Shown piece after piece: positions 1 through 9,814 of a stretch of 64,000 nucleotides of DNA. The stretch spans positions 186,001 to 250,000 of the forward strand of contig NZ_JANWGH010000002.1 of the NCBI RefSeq assembly GCF_024919275.1, in the 5' to 3' direction. Position numbers and translations under genes: made by a program. This DNA comes from Algoriphagus limi (lineage in GTDB: Bacteria > Bacteroidota > Bacteroidia > Cytophagales > Cyclobacteriaceae). Within the stretch, counting starts at the first letter, position 1; each line of letters starts with the position of its first letter. The notes under the pieces are model-generated. The model had not been told where the DNA came from and made no database searches. It saw nothing but the letters and a program-made list of their open reading frames with translations.

Positions 1-1015
1 AATCATCGATATACACCTTTCCACCTTCCTGAACCAATATTTCAAATCGTCTTTTCACACCTCGGAATGAGGCTAGTCCAGCCTTGATTTCAACAGGTGA
101 AAGACCATGATCCAAGGCTACAGCAATAGCTGAAAGCGCATTTTCAACATTATGGAAGCCAGGAATGAACAATTCCAAATTCTTGATTTGAACCTTTCCA
201 TCTTCATAATCGAAGACAAAAGAACCTGGTCTAGCCTGCACATTTTCTGCATGAATACCAGAGGCAGATCGCAGTCCATAAATCTTTACACCTTTTTGTG
301 GAAGGTTTTCCGTTCCGATTTTAGTAGCAGCTTTATCCTGAATCAGGAGTTTTCCTTTTTTCTGCAAAAGCTTGATAAACTCCCTGAAACCTTCCAAAAT
401 AGTTTCCTCATCACCATAGATATCCAAATGGTCAGGGTCAGCGCTAGTGACCACCTCTACATCCGGATGTAGTCTTAAGAAGGACCGATCAAACTCATCA
501 GCCTCCACCACCATGATAGTGGCATCTTTTGTTGTATTTAAAATCAGATTGCTCTGGTAGTTTTGGGTAATCCCTCCCAAAAATGCAGTAACAGGCTTCC
601 CAGCTGACTTGAGCAAATGGGCAATGAGTGAAGAAGTAGTTGTCTTTCCATGCGTGCCTGCTACAGCAATCGTGTAATGATCTGCTGTAATCATTCCCAA
701 AACCTCAGACCTTTTCTTCATCGCAAATCCCCCTGAAGTAAAGAACTGATACAAGACAGAGTCTTTTGGAATAGCTGGAGTCCAAACAACCAGCATATCT
801 TCTTTATCCTGCATGAAATTTTCCGGGATAGCAGAAGTTTGATCTTCAAAACTTATGGCAATTCCCTCATCGAATAATTGATCGGTCAAAGGAGAAGGCG
901 TGCGGTCATATCCGGCTACAGCATAGCCAGCCTGATGGAACCAGCGGGCAAGGGCACTCATGCCAATACCACCGATTCCTAGGAAATAGACGCTATGTAT
1001 GCCTTCCAATTTCAC
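1..1015 (-). CDS. murC: UDP-N-acetylmuramate--L-alanine ligase MurC, 3' end cut off
   Basis: Cytoplasmic ligase that adds L-alanine to UDP-MurNAc, the first amino acid of the peptidoglycan stem. About 338 residues are visible. They start with a Rossmann-like FLGIGGIGMSALARW, followed by the Mur ligase ATP loop GTHGKTT near residue 120 and the EADEFDRS and DHLDIYGD motifs. The family is about 460 residues, so roughly 120 C-terminal residues lie beyond the window edge. The start is a GTG at 1015-1013, overlapping the murG stop (GTGA), which indicates translational coupling as the last visible gene of the mur/fts operon. Confidence 0.95.
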   Translation of the reverse strand, partial: MKLEGIHSVYFLGIGGIGMSALARWFHQAGYAVAGYDRTPSPLTDQLFDEGIAISFEDQTSAIPENFMQDKEDMLVVWTPAIPKDSVLYQFFTSGGFAMKKRSEVLGMITADHYTIAVAGTHGKTTTSSLIAHLLKSAGKPVTAFLGGITQNYQSNLILNTTKDATIMVVEADEFDRSFLRLHPDVEVVTSADPDHLDIYGDEETILEGFREFIKLLQKKGKLLIQDKAATKIGTENLPQKGVKIYGLRSASGIHAENVQARPGSFVFDYEDGKVQIKNLELFIPGFHNVENALSAIAVALDHGLSPVEIKAGLASFRGVKRRFEILVQEGGKVYIDD

Positions 1016-2094
1016 GCTACCAGTTTTTCGATTTCATTTACTATTGTTTCTGTGGCATGTGGTTTTGCCAATTTTTTTATGTTTTCACCTAGACTTTCTA
1101 CCAAGTCAGGATTATTCAAAATCTGATCAATCTCCTTCTTCATATTCCCAATAGCTTCACCATCTTTTAATAAAACCGCTGCATGATGCGTCACATAAGC
1201 CATCGCATTTTTGGTTTGATGGTCTTCAGCCACATTGGGTGATGGAATAAAAATCACTGGCTTCCCAACCAATGAAAGTTCGGATACTGACAAAGCACCA
1301 GCTCGTGAAACAATCACATCAGCAGCAGCATATGCCAAATCCATTTCTCGGATAAATTCCCGTACATGAATATGCTTCAACCCGGACTGCTCGGTTAGCT
1401 CCGCCATCTCTTTGAAATAAAACTTACCGCACTGCCAAAGGACTTGGTATCCATCTTTTTCAAACTGCTCCATATCCTTCAACACCCCTTGATTTAGGGT
1501 TCGAGCTCCTAAGGATCCCCCAAGAACCAAAACAGTTTTGCGATTGCTATCCAGTCCGAAGTGATCCAAAGCCTTTTCTCGCTTTCCTTCTAGATTTAGT
1601 AAATCCTTTCTCACTGGATTTCCAGTATTGACAATTCTGTCAGCTGGAAAAAACTTTTCCATACCCGGATAGGCCACACAGATTTTTCTCGCTTTTTTGG
1701 ATAAAATCTTATTGGTCAATCCTGCATAAGAATTCTGTTCCTGAATCAGCGTTGGTATTTTTTTGCCTTGAGCGGCATAGAGTACCGGACCGCTTGCATA
1801 GCCTCCCACTCCTACTACTACCTGAGGATCAAATTCCTTCACGATTCGCTTAGCTTGAGTTAAGCTTTTCAACAATTTGATCGGGAAACTGAGGTTAGCC
1901 AAAGTCAATTTTCGCTGAAGACCGGCTACTGGAAGTCCAATGATTTTGTAGCCAGCTTCCGGTACTTTTTGCATTTCCATTTTCCCCAAAGCACCCACAA
2001 AAAGCACCTCACTGTCCGGATGTTTTTCCATCCAGGCATTAGCAATGGCGATCGCCGGATAGATATGTCCTCCGGTGCCTCCTCCGCTAATCAT
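1012..2094 (-). CDS. murG: UDP-GlcNAc--lipid I N-acetylglucosaminyltransferase MurG
   Basis: GT28 enzyme that converts lipid I to lipid II on the inner face of the membrane. Visible motifs are GGGTGGHIYPA at the N-terminus, QEQNSYAGLTN, GGSLGA and SRAGALSVSEL. The only ATG (2094) sits inside the first beta strand, so the protein would begin MISGGGTGG. Family members usually carry 8-15 residues before this loop. The codons upstream read ITTTPTYRL in frame and contain no ATG, GTG or TTG before an in-frame stop. Translation may therefore begin at the ATT at 2121. The gene follows ftsW by 29 bases. Confidence 0.95.
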   Translation of the reverse strand: MISGGGTGGHIYPAIAIANAWMEKHPDSEVLFVGALGKMEMQKVPEAGYKIIGLPVAGLQRKLTLANLSFPIKLLKSLTQAKRIVKEFDPQVVVGVGGYASGPVLYAAQGKKIPTLIQEQNSYAGLTNKILSKKARKICVAYPGMEKFFPADRIVNTGNPVRKDLLNLEGKREKALDHFGLDSNRKTVLVLGGSLGARTLNQGVLKDMEQFEKDGYQVLWQCGKFYFKEMAELTEQSGLKHIHVREFIREMDLAYAAADVIVSRAGALSVSELSLVGKPVIFIPSPNVAEDHQTKNAMAYVTHHAAVLLKDGEAIGNMKKEIDQILNNPDLVESLGENIKKLAKPHATETIVNEIEKLVA

Positions 2095-2123
2095 TAGGCG
2101 ATATGTAGGTGTAGTAGTAATGG

Positions 2124-3299
2124 TTAAGCAGTTTTAAGTTTTGGTCTATTCATGGCGCTACCAGTCTGCATTTCATCCTGATGGTCGCCACGGCTTACAG
2201 ATAGAATAATTCCCAAAGAAATCCCTGTAAATACCAAGGAAGTCCCTCCCATACTGAGTAGAGGCAAAGGCAAACCAGTAATAGGTCCTAAGCCCACAGC
2301 AACGGCCATGTTCACCAATGCCTGGATTACCAGTGCAAAGCTTAATCCGGCGGACAATAATCCACCGAAGGCCTTATTGGAATTGGCTACGATCCGCATT
2401 CCCCGATAAAGCAAAGCCAAATAGAGGAAGAGGACGGAAATCCCACCTATCATCCCATATTCTTCTATTATGATCGCATAGATGAAATCGGAATACGGGT
2501 GAGGAAGCGAATTTCTTTGCTCAGAATTTCCAGGACCTTTTCCGGTAATCCCTCCCGTTGCAATGGCGATGTAAGACTGTTCTGCCTGGAATGGGATCTT
2601 GCTTTCATCAGTAGACGATTCTACAAAGTCCTGAATTCGGGACTTAAATGTTTCTCCTCGTTGTCCTAAGAAAATGGCGGATGTCAAACCTAAAATCCCG
2701 ACCATCACAACGATCATAAGGTATTTGAGCGGCACCCGACCGATAAACATGATCAAGAGGCAGGTAGATAGCAACAAGATGGCTGTTGACATATTTGCCA
2801 AACCGATCAAAGCGCATATAATTCCTATCGCAATGATGATGGGCAAAAAGGTACTTTTGAAGTCTGTGATATTATTCTGACGTCTTGCCAACATAGCTGC
2901 CAAAGCAGCAATCAAAGCCAACTTGGCCAAGTCAGAAGGCTGGAAGGCTTGGTTAATAACCGGAATAGTTAACCAGCGATTTGCTTCATTAATATTGGAA
3001 CCAAACAAATACGTAATCAAAAGCAAAGGCATGGACAAGTACATCGCTAGCCTTGCATAAAGGGCATAATTTCTATAAGGCACCTTGTGAGCTAACCACA
3101 TCACTGCCAAGGAGACAAATACCAAAACAGAATGACGAACTAAATACAACTCTGTATTTCCTCCCGCATATTTGTATGCCAAAGAGCCAGTAGCAGAATA
3201 CACTACCAGAATACTGAATAGAGATAGCAGTATCACGATCCCCCAAATGATAGGGTCTCCCTTGAAATGCTCATCGATCCATGACTTAAATTGGCTCAT
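2124..3299 (-). CDS. ftsW: SEDS peptidoglycan glycosyltransferase FtsW
   Basis: Polytopic SEDS-family protein that polymerises lipid II at the septum with FtsI. At 391 residues it has about ten hydrophobic segments and the SEDS signatures FQPSDLAKLALI, PYSDFIYAIIIEEYGMIG, and GLPLPLLSMGGTSL near the C-terminus. Its ATG overlaps the murD stop by four bases (ATGA). Its position between murD and murG is the usual dcw order. RodA is the paralogous alternative, but the cluster context supports FtsW. Confidence 0.96.
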   Translation of the reverse strand: MSQFKSWIDEHFKGDPIIWGIVILLSLFSILVVYSATGSLAYKYAGGNTELYLVRHSVLVFVSLAVMWLAHKVPYRNYALYARLAMYLSMPLLLITYLFGSNINEANRWLTIPVINQAFQPSDLAKLALIAALAAMLARRQNNITDFKSTFLPIIIAIGIICALIGLANMSTAILLLSTCLLIMFIGRVPLKYLMIVVMVGILGLTSAIFLGQRGETFKSRIQDFVESSTDESKIPFQAEQSYIAIATGGITGKGPGNSEQRNSLPHPYSDFIYAIIIEEYGMIGGISVLFLYLALLYRGMRIVANSNKAFGGLLSAGLSFALVIQALVNMAVAVGLGPITGLPLPLLSMGGTSLVFTGISLGIILSVSRGDHQDEMQTGSAMNRPKLKTA

Positions 3300-4645
3300 G
3301 CGCTGATTTTCATTTTAAGGTTCAACACTCCTTCTCTAAACTGATTGCCACGATCCTCATAGTTTCGGAATAAATCGAAACTCGCACAGGCAGGCGAAAG
3401 CAATACCACATCCCCAGGCTGGGATAATTCCCTTCCCCAGTCGATTGCTTCTAGTATATTTTGAGTTTCCCGTATGACAGGAATGACCCCGTTAAATTCT
3501 TTAAGAAGCTTTTCATTGTCCTTACCTAGGCAAACCAAAGCTTTCACTCTCCCTTGGATTAAAGGGAGAATCGTGGAATAATCATTTCCTTTATCCACTC
3601 CTCCGGCTATCCAGATAACACCTGAAGGGTAGCTTTCAAGTGCATAGGCGGTTGCCTCTACATTCGTTCCCTTACTGTCATTCACATAGACTACGCCGTC
3701 CAATTCCGCCACTTTTTCCATTCGGTGAGGGGCATTTTGGAAGGTCTTTATTCCCTTCTCAATTTGCTCTTTACTCAAGCCCACCAATCGGGCTGCAGTA
3801 ATTGCAAACAGGGCATTGAGAATATTATGCTTTCCTTGAATAGGAAGCAGCTTTGTGGCAATCTGAATCGGCTCTTCACCAATTCCTATATGCAGCATTT
3901 CTCCATCTAAAAAGCTGCTTGCATCCTTTTCATTAAGAGAAATGAAAACCTTTTTAGCTCGGATTTTAGAAGAAGCCAATCCCTTTTGGCTAAGTGAATC
4001 TTCACTAAGGAATAATGCATAATCCTGCTTTTTCTGATTGATGAAAAGCCTAAACTTGGAAGCGATGTAATTTTCGATTTTGTACTCATATCTATCCAGA
4101 TGATCTGGAGTGATATTCGTAAGCATGGCTATATGCGGATGGAAAGTCTGAAGACCATCAATCTGGAAACTACTGGTTTCAATCACCCACCAATCTTTAT
4201 CAGACTCTAATAGTTGAGCAGCCCAACTATGACCAACATTCCCTGCCAAACCGACATTTAGCCCTGTTTCTTTCAGCAAATGATAAGTCAATAAGGTAGT
4301 TGTGGTTTTACCATTTGTTCCAGTGATCGCTATTACTTTTCCATTAGAAAAATGATGCGCCAATTCCAATTCATCCACTACTGCCAAGCCCTGATCCAAT
4401 GCTTTTTGAATGATGGGAACTTTGAATGAAATACCTGGACTTTTGATGATCAAATCCACATCAAGAATCCTTTCTTCTGAATGCTGACCCTCTTCAAATT
4501 CAATTCCTGCTTCCAGTAATCGTTGTTTTCTTTCCGAATTAATCTGACCGGCATCACTAACGAAAACCCCATAGCCCATCCGCTGTGCTAGCAATGCTGC
4601 TCCCAGTCCGCTTTCTCCTGCTCCTATGATGGCTACGTTTTTCAA
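3296..4645 (-). CDS. murD: UDP-N-acetylmuramoyl-L-alanine--D-glutamate ligase MurD
   Basis: Cytoplasmic Mur ligase that adds D-glutamate to UDP-MurNAc-L-Ala. The 449-residue length fits the family. The N-terminal Rossmann part reads AIIGAGESGLGAALLA, the ATP loop is GTNGKTTTT near residue 109, then TNITPDHLDRY and the C-terminal NDSKGTN and LSPACASFD motifs typical of MurD. It lies three bases downstream of mraY and overlaps ftsW. Confidence 0.97.
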   Translation of the reverse strand: MKNVAIIGAGESGLGAALLAQRMGYGVFVSDAGQINSERKQRLLEAGIEFEEGQHSEERILDVDLIIKSPGISFKVPIIQKALDQGLAVVDELELAHHFSNGKVIAITGTNGKTTTTLLTYHLLKETGLNVGLAGNVGHSWAAQLLESDKDWWVIETSSFQIDGLQTFHPHIAMLTNITPDHLDRYEYKIENYIASKFRLFINQKKQDYALFLSEDSLSQKGLASSKIRAKKVFISLNEKDASSFLDGEMLHIGIGEEPIQIATKLLPIQGKHNILNALFAITAARLVGLSKEQIEKGIKTFQNAPHRMEKVAELDGVVYVNDSKGTNVEATAYALESYPSGVIWIAGGVDKGNDYSTILPLIQGRVKALVCLGKDNEKLLKEFNGVIPVIRETQNILEAIDWGRELSQPGDVVLLSPACASFDLFRNYEDRGNQFREGVLNLKMKISA

Positions 4646-4648
4646 GGT

Positions 4649-5860
4649 TTATCTCAATTTCAAGGTTGCTAGTGTAATGACTGCCAGTAAAATCCCCACG
4701 ATCCAAAAACGGGTGACGATTTTTGCTTCAGGAATATTTTTCTTTTGATAATGGTGGTGCAAAGGAGACATCAGGAAAATCCGACGCCCTTCCCCATATT
4801 TCTTTTTTGTGTATTTGAAGTAGCTGACTTGAAGAACTACGCTGAGATTTTCGATGACAAAAATCCCGCACATGATAGGAATCAAGAGTTCTTTTCGAAG
4901 TGTCAAGGCCATGACCGCAATCGCCCCTCCCAACATCAAGGATCCTGTATCTCCCATAAAAACTTGGGCCGGATAGGCATTGTACCAAAGAAACCCGATA
5001 CAGGCTCCAATAAAGGCAGATGCAAAAATTACCAGCTCCCCTGAGTTGGGGATATACATGATATTCAGATATTGAGAGAAAATGGCATTACCGCTGAGAT
5101 ATGCGAAAATGGCGATAGTCAGACCAATAATGGCCGAAGTACCGGCCGCAAGCCCATCGATTCCATCAGTAATATTCGCCCCATTTGATACCGCTGTGAT
5201 GATGAAAATCACTACCAAAATGTAGAGAATTGGAGTAACTGACTCACCCAAAAACCCAAGTAATCTTTCGTAATCCAACTCATTGTTTTTAACAAAAGGA
5301 ATTGTGGTTTTCAAGGCCTTCACATCCTGAAATGCTGGAGTTTCAACTACCCCACTTTCTACTGAAACAGGTGTAGAAAACTCACGGATTACCACATCCT
5401 CATGGAAATAAAGTGTAGCCCCTACAATCACACCAATACCGATTTGGCCAACGATTTTGAAGCGACCCTTTAAGCCTTCCTTATTTTTCTTGAAAACCTT
5501 GATATAGTCATCCACAAATCCAATTCCTCCCAACCAAACAGTGGTCACCAGCAGCAGAATTATGTAGATGTTATCTAAATCACCGAAAAGCAATGTTGGA
5601 ATTACAATAGCGGCGATTATCATCAAGCCCCCCATAGTAGGAGTTCCTTTTTTCTGAGCCTGACCTTCCAATCCTAAGTCTCGGACGGTCTCGCCGATTT
5701 GCTTATTTCGGATCCAATTGATGATGTGATTTCCAAAGGTGATCGTGATGATCAGGGAAACTAATGCTGCCATGCCAGCCCGGAAAGAAATATAGCGGAA
5801 CACTCCCGCTCCCGGAAAATCCAATACTTGGTCTAAATATTCAAAAATCGGATATAGCAT
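4649..5860 (-). CDS. mraY: Phospho-N-acetylmuramoyl-pentapeptide-transferase MraY
   Basis: Integral membrane enzyme that makes lipid I from UDP-MurNAc-pentapeptide and undecaprenyl phosphate. Signatures are [11 protein letters not shown] (catalytic Asp pair), [23 protein letters not shown] and the MSPLHHHYQ histidine cluster. The length of 403 residues exceeds the roughly 360 of E. coli. The extra residues form a soluble insertion at about 170-210, a form common in Bacteroidota from general knowledge. It follows murE with a one-base gap. Confidence 0.97.
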   Translation of the reverse strand: MLYPIFEYLDQVLDFPGAGVFRYISFRAGMAALVSLIITITFGNHIINWIRNKQIGETVRDLGLEGQAQKKGTPTMGGLMIIAAIVIPTLLFGDLDNIYIILLLVTTVWLGGIGFVDDYIKVFKKNKEGLKGRFKIVGQIGIGVIVGATLYFHEDVVIREFSTPVSVESGVVETPAFQDVKALKTTIPFVKNNELDYERLLGFLGESVTPILYILVVIFIITAVSNGANITDGIDGLAAGTSAIIGLTIAIFAYLSGNAIFSQYLNIMYIPNSGELVIFASAFIGACIGFLWYNAYPAQVFMGDTGSLMLGGAIAVMALTLRKELLIPIMCGIFVIENLSVVLQVSYFKYTKKKYGEGRRIFLMSPLHHHYQKKNIPEAKIVTRFWIVGILLAVITLATLKLR

Positions 5861-5861
5861 A

Positions 5862-7325
5862 TCAGTTTTGACTCAATTGATCTAAAATTTCATTTACCAC
5901 TTCAGCATCATCAAAATGATGCTTGACGCCCTGGATTTCCTGATAGTCTTCATGCCCTTTCCCGGCAATCAGAATGATGTCTCCTTTTTGAGAAAGCATG
6001 CAGGCTGTTCGAATTGCTTCTTTTCGATCGACAATGCGAAGTACTTTTCGAAGATCAGATGGACCAACACCCTGCTGCATATCATCCAGAATAGCTTCAG
6101 GATCTTCAAATCGTGGATTATCAGAAGTCAAAATGACTTTGTCACTTTCCTGCACAGCGATTTTTGCCATCATAGGACGCTTAGCTTTATCTCGGTTTCC
6201 TCCACAACCTACTACTGTGATCACCTGCTCTCCTCCTGTCCGTACCCCATTGATGGTTCTCAATACATTTTCAAGCGCATCAGGAGTATGTGCATAATCT
6301 ACGATAGCCGTAATTCCAGCTTTAGAAATGCGATCAAAGCGACCCTTAGCGCCAGGAATAGCAGAAAGATGCTGTAAAACCTCTTCCTCATCTTCTCCCA
6401 AAAGCACTGCAGCCCCAAAAACAGCAAGCAAGTTGTAAGCATTGAATGCACCAATCAGCCTAAACCATACCTGCTTCCCATTCAAGTCTAATTCAAGACC
6501 TTCGATGGTATTGGAAATGATTTTTGCTTTAAAGTCAGCAGCTGATTTTAACGCATAGATTTGATGAGTAGCCTTACAGTTTTGAAGCATAACCAGCCCA
6601 CGCTTATCATCTCCATTGACTAAGGCAAAAGCATCTTTTTGTAAGTCATCAAATAGCTTCTTTTTGGCTTTGATGTATTCATCAAAGGTTTTATGGTAAT
6701 CCAGATGGTCATGACTGATATTGGTGAAAATTGCTCCAGCCAATTGCAACCCTGCAATACGCTCCTGTACTATGGCATGGGAGCTCGCTTCCATAAAACA
6801 ATGGGTACAGCCCTCATCTACCATTTTGCGGAGCAAGGCTTGAATGCTGACCGCATCCGGAGTTGTGTGAGTAGCGGGGATTACTTCCTCATTGATTTTA
6901 TTCTCAACCGTAGAAAGAAGGCCCGTACTATAACCCATAGCCATGAAGAGCTGATGCAGCAAGGTAACCGTGGTAGTTTTACCATTGGTCCCAGTAACGG
7001 CAACTACCTTGATCTTATGGGAAGGATTGTCATAGTAATTGGAAGCCATGATTCCCAAAGCCTTTGCAGAGTCAGTCACCTGAACCCAAGTGACATCTTC
7101 CGCTAAGTTTTCTGGTAATTTTTCGCAGACAACCACTCTAGCTCCCTGCTCAATTGCCTTAGGGATAAAATCATGTCCATCCACTTGAGTCCCAGCGACA
7201 GCAACAAAGGCAGACCCTTTTGATACCTTTCGGCTATCAAAAACCAGATCTTTCACCTTCACTTCCATGTCACCTTGGGTAGTGAGAAGAGATACTTTGT
7301 ATAATATGTCCTTTAAAACTTTCAC
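5862..7325 (-). CDS. murE: UDP-MurNAc-tripeptide synthetase MurE, meso-DAP type
   Basis: Mur ligase that adds the third residue of the stem peptide. At 487 residues it contains the ATP loop [12 protein letters not shown] near residue 112, the carbamylated-lysine region and a clear DNPR motif within SDNPRFEDP. In characterised MurE enzymes DNPR marks specificity for meso-diaminopimelate, so the organism most likely has DAP-type peptidoglycan. It sits directly between ftsI and mraY with no gap. Confidence 0.97.
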   Translation of the reverse strand: MKVLKDILYKVSLLTTQGDMEVKVKDLVFDSRKVSKGSAFVAVAGTQVDGHDFIPKAIEQGARVVVCEKLPENLAEDVTWVQVTDSAKALGIMASNYYDNPSHKIKVVAVTGTNGKTTTVTLLHQLFMAMGYSTGLLSTVENKINEEVIPATHTTPDAVSIQALLRKMVDEGCTHCFMEASSHAIVQERIAGLQLAGAIFTNISHDHLDYHKTFDEYIKAKKKLFDDLQKDAFALVNGDDKRGLVMLQNCKATHQIYALKSAADFKAKIISNTIEGLELDLNGKQVWFRLIGAFNAYNLLAVFGAAVLLGEDEEEVLQHLSAIPGAKGRFDRISKAGITAIVDYAHTPDALENVLRTINGVRTGGEQVITVVGCGGNRDKAKRPMMAKIAVQESDKVILTSDNPRFEDPEAILDDMQQGVGPSDLRKVLRIVDRKEAIRTACMLSQKGDIILIAGKGHEDYQEIQGVKHHFDDAEVVNEILDQLSQN

Positions 7326-9431
7326 TTATCCGAGCTCCAGATTTATAGTCGTATTTGGTTCCAATTTGCTACCAGGAATAAGCGACTGACTCTTCACCAA
7401 CCCCTTTCCTTGGTAATTCACTCTAATGCCTTTGTTTTCAAGAATAAATAGTGCATCCCGCAATGGGAGTCCGGAAACATCCGGTACCGTATTCGGGTCA
7501 CTTTCATTGATTCGCCAATCAATCTTATTGTCATTTGCCACCACTTTCACCCATTCTTCAGGTTGTGTGGGCGAAGCTTTAATTCCTAGCTTTTCAAAAA
7601 TCTGATGGATTTCTTCTGCCTTTCCAGCTCGGACATAGGGAAGGGCTGCATTCGGCTGCGCTGAAGCAATTTGAGCTTGTGAGTTTGGATTCAACTCCAA
7701 ATCCAAGGCATAAATTTTATCAGCAATTTCTTTGAAAACTGGTGCTGAAACATCACCTCCATAAGCCGCAAATCCTGAAGGACTATCGATCACGACAATC
7801 ATGGAGTATTTAGGGCGGTCCGCGGGGAAATACCCTGCAAAGCTGGTGTAATACCTCTTCGTATATTGACCATTTTCTAATTTCTGGGCAGTACCCGTCT
7901 TCCCTGCTATGGAATATTCAGCGTCGGAAATATTTTTGGCAGTACCTCTCACGACCACTCCTTCTAAGAGCTCCTGCAGTTGCTTGATGGTTTTCTCAGA
8001 TGCGATTTGCTTTCGGATAATTTCTGTCCCGTACTCTTTTTCAATGGTATTTCCTTTTACAATAGCCTGCACCAAATAGGGTTTGACCATCTTTCCATCA
8101 TTGGCCACGGCATTGTAGAGCGCCAAGGTATGGATTGGATTTAGCTTGCTTTCGTAGCCAATAGAGATCCAAGGCAGTGATGTGCCATACCAATCCTTTT
8201 CTCCGGGCTTTTTGAAAAATGGCTTTCCTTCTCCGGCAAGTTGGAAATCAAATGGTTCGTTTAAGCCAACCTTTTCTAGGTAGCCCATAAATTTGGATGG
8301 ACTTGAGCCAAAATGCTCATCTACTAATTTGGAGATGGCAACATTGGATGATTTCTCGAAAGCTTCCCGAATAGTTAGCGTTCCGTAACCACCGTTTTTA
8401 GCATCACGCATTATTTGATTGTAAAATCGTTGAGCACCATTTCCGGTATCGACTTTTTCATCAAGAGAAATCTTATTTTCCTCCAAAAGGGTGAGCATGG
8501 AAAACAACTTGAAGGTCGAACCCGGCTCAGTATTTCCCTGATCACCAATTGCGAAATTGTAGTTTTCGCCATAACCGCGACCGCTTTTATTTTTTTGCAG
8601 GTTAGCGATAGCTTTGATTTTTCCGGTTTTAACCTCCATGACGATCACCGAACCAAAAGCTGCATCTCGAGCTTCTAGCTGTCGAAGCAAAGCTGTCTCT
8701 GCCACATCCTGAATGTTGACATCCAAGGTGGTGATTACGTCATATCCGTCTTCGGGCTTGATATCTTCTGCATCAAAAACAGGCTTCCAGCTTCCTCCAG
8801 CTAATCGCTGAAATAGAGCTTTCCCGTCTTTACCCTTTAAATAATTATTGAAACTGTATTCAATACCCGCTCCATATTCATCTTCATTGATAAAGCCAAC
8901 CGTTCTGCTAGCCAAAGAATTAAATGGTCGATATCGTTTTTCAACTTTCTCAAAAAGTACTCCTCCCCCGAGTCGACCTTCTCGGAAGATGGGCCACTGA
9001 GACATCTTTTGCATGTCTTGATAGCCAATTTGTCTTCTGTTTAGAACGATGTAGCGCTTTTTATCCAAGCGAGCATCAGTAATCATACGCTTATAAGCTT
9101 TGGCTGATTTGTCTTTATAAAATCCTGAGAGCAATTGAGCCAAAGAATCAATCCCTTCTTCAAAAGTGGAATTTTTGGACATGGTAGGATCCAAGGCTAC
9201 TCTATAAAAAGGTAAACTGGTAGCCAAAAGACTTCCATCCCCCGCGTAAATATTTCCCCGAGTGGCTGGCACTTCCCGATATTGAAAATTGATCGTTTGT
9301 GCTTTTTCCCGCCATTTATCACCCTGCTCAAATTGAATTTTGGCAATACGAAGAGGAATCGCCGTCGTAACGAGCGCTATGAGGATAAATACAATCCTCA
9401 CTCGAAGCACTATGGAACGCTTGATATTCAC
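7326..9431 (-). CDS. ftsI: Septal transpeptidase FtsI (class B PBP) with C-terminal PASTA domain
   Basis: Class B penicillin-binding protein that cross-links septal peptidoglycan with FtsW. It has an N-terminal transmembrane anchor (residues about 8-26), a dimerisation domain, and a transpeptidase domain with SxxK (STFK in EPGSTFKLF), SxN (SSN) and AGKTGTAQ. A PASTA domain follows at about 645-701 (VPDVSGLPLRDALFILENKG). The 701-residue length and PASTA tail resemble SpoVD/PBP2x-type FtsI. It overlaps the ftsL-like gene by four bases. Confidence 0.96.
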   Translation of the reverse strand: MNIKRSIVLRVRIVFILIALVTTAIPLRIAKIQFEQGDKWREKAQTINFQYREVPATRGNIYAGDGSLLATSLPFYRVALDPTMSKNSTFEEGIDSLAQLLSGFYKDKSAKAYKRMITDARLDKKRYIVLNRRQIGYQDMQKMSQWPIFREGRLGGGVLFEKVEKRYRPFNSLASRTVGFINEDEYGAGIEYSFNNYLKGKDGKALFQRLAGGSWKPVFDAEDIKPEDGYDVITTLDVNIQDVAETALLRQLEARDAAFGSVIVMEVKTGKIKAIANLQKNKSGRGYGENYNFAIGDQGNTEPGSTFKLFSMLTLLEENKISLDEKVDTGNGAQRFYNQIMRDAKNGGYGTLTIREAFEKSSNVAISKLVDEHFGSSPSKFMGYLEKVGLNEPFDFQLAGEGKPFFKKPGEKDWYGTSLPWISIGYESKLNPIHTLALYNAVANDGKMVKPYLVQAIVKGNTIEKEYGTEIIRKQIASEKTIKQLQELLEGVVVRGTAKNISDAEYSIAGKTGTAQKLENGQYTKRYYTSFAGYFPADRPKYSMIVVIDSPSGFAAYGGDVSAPVFKEIADKIYALDLELNPNSQAQIASAQPNAALPYVRAGKAEEIHQIFEKLGIKASPTQPEEWVKVVANDNKIDWRINESDPNTVPDVSGLPLRDALFILENKGIRVNYQGKGLVKSQSLIPGSKLEPNTTINLELG

Positions 9432-9814
9432 TCTTCTACTTCTATTTTGACAGGTGGTTCTTTAAGTTCTATGATTCCTTTATTTGCTACTTTTTTTGCC
9501 AATTCAGACTGCATGCTGCTGAGCATGTACTCTGCTTCCAGCGTTGTCACATCAGCGCGAATGTCTTCCACTTCCTGCTGCACTTTCTCAATTTTTCGGA
9601 CCATATTTTCAGCCCGATGATTGCTCCAGATATAGATCAAAGCCAATAAAACAACAAAGCCAACCGGGGGAACCAACTGTACCGGAACTCCTTCACCAAG
9701 AATCCGGGTCACATTCAGTTTTTCCTCCATCCAGGAGAAAATTGTCTTCCCAGAACGGGTCGACTTCGACCTGTTTCCTGATTTCAATTTTTTCCTAAAT
9801 GTGTTTTGACTCAT
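9428..9814 (-). CDS. FtsL-like bitopic division protein
   Basis: A 128-residue protein with a basic cytoplasmic tail, one membrane segment at about 45-63 (VPPVGFVVLLALIYIW) and a coiled-coil stretch after it (about 66-105). This is the FtsL/DivIC-type layout that bridges FtsW-FtsI to FtsQ. Sequence identity in this family is too low to rely on motifs. The call rests on topology and on its place between rsmH and ftsI, where FtsL is normally encoded. It overlaps both neighbours by four bases. Confidence 0.85.
   Translation of the reverse strand: MSQNTFRKKLKSGNRSKSTRSGKTIFSWMEEKLNVTRILGEGVPVQLVPPVGFVVLLALIYIWSNHRAENMVRKIEKVQQEVEDIRADVTTLEAEYMLSSMQSELAKKVANKGIIELKEPPVKIEVEE

Noticed and set aside
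5916-6377. 153-residue plus-strand frame within murE
   Set aside because: Antisense shadow of conserved Mur ligase sequence.
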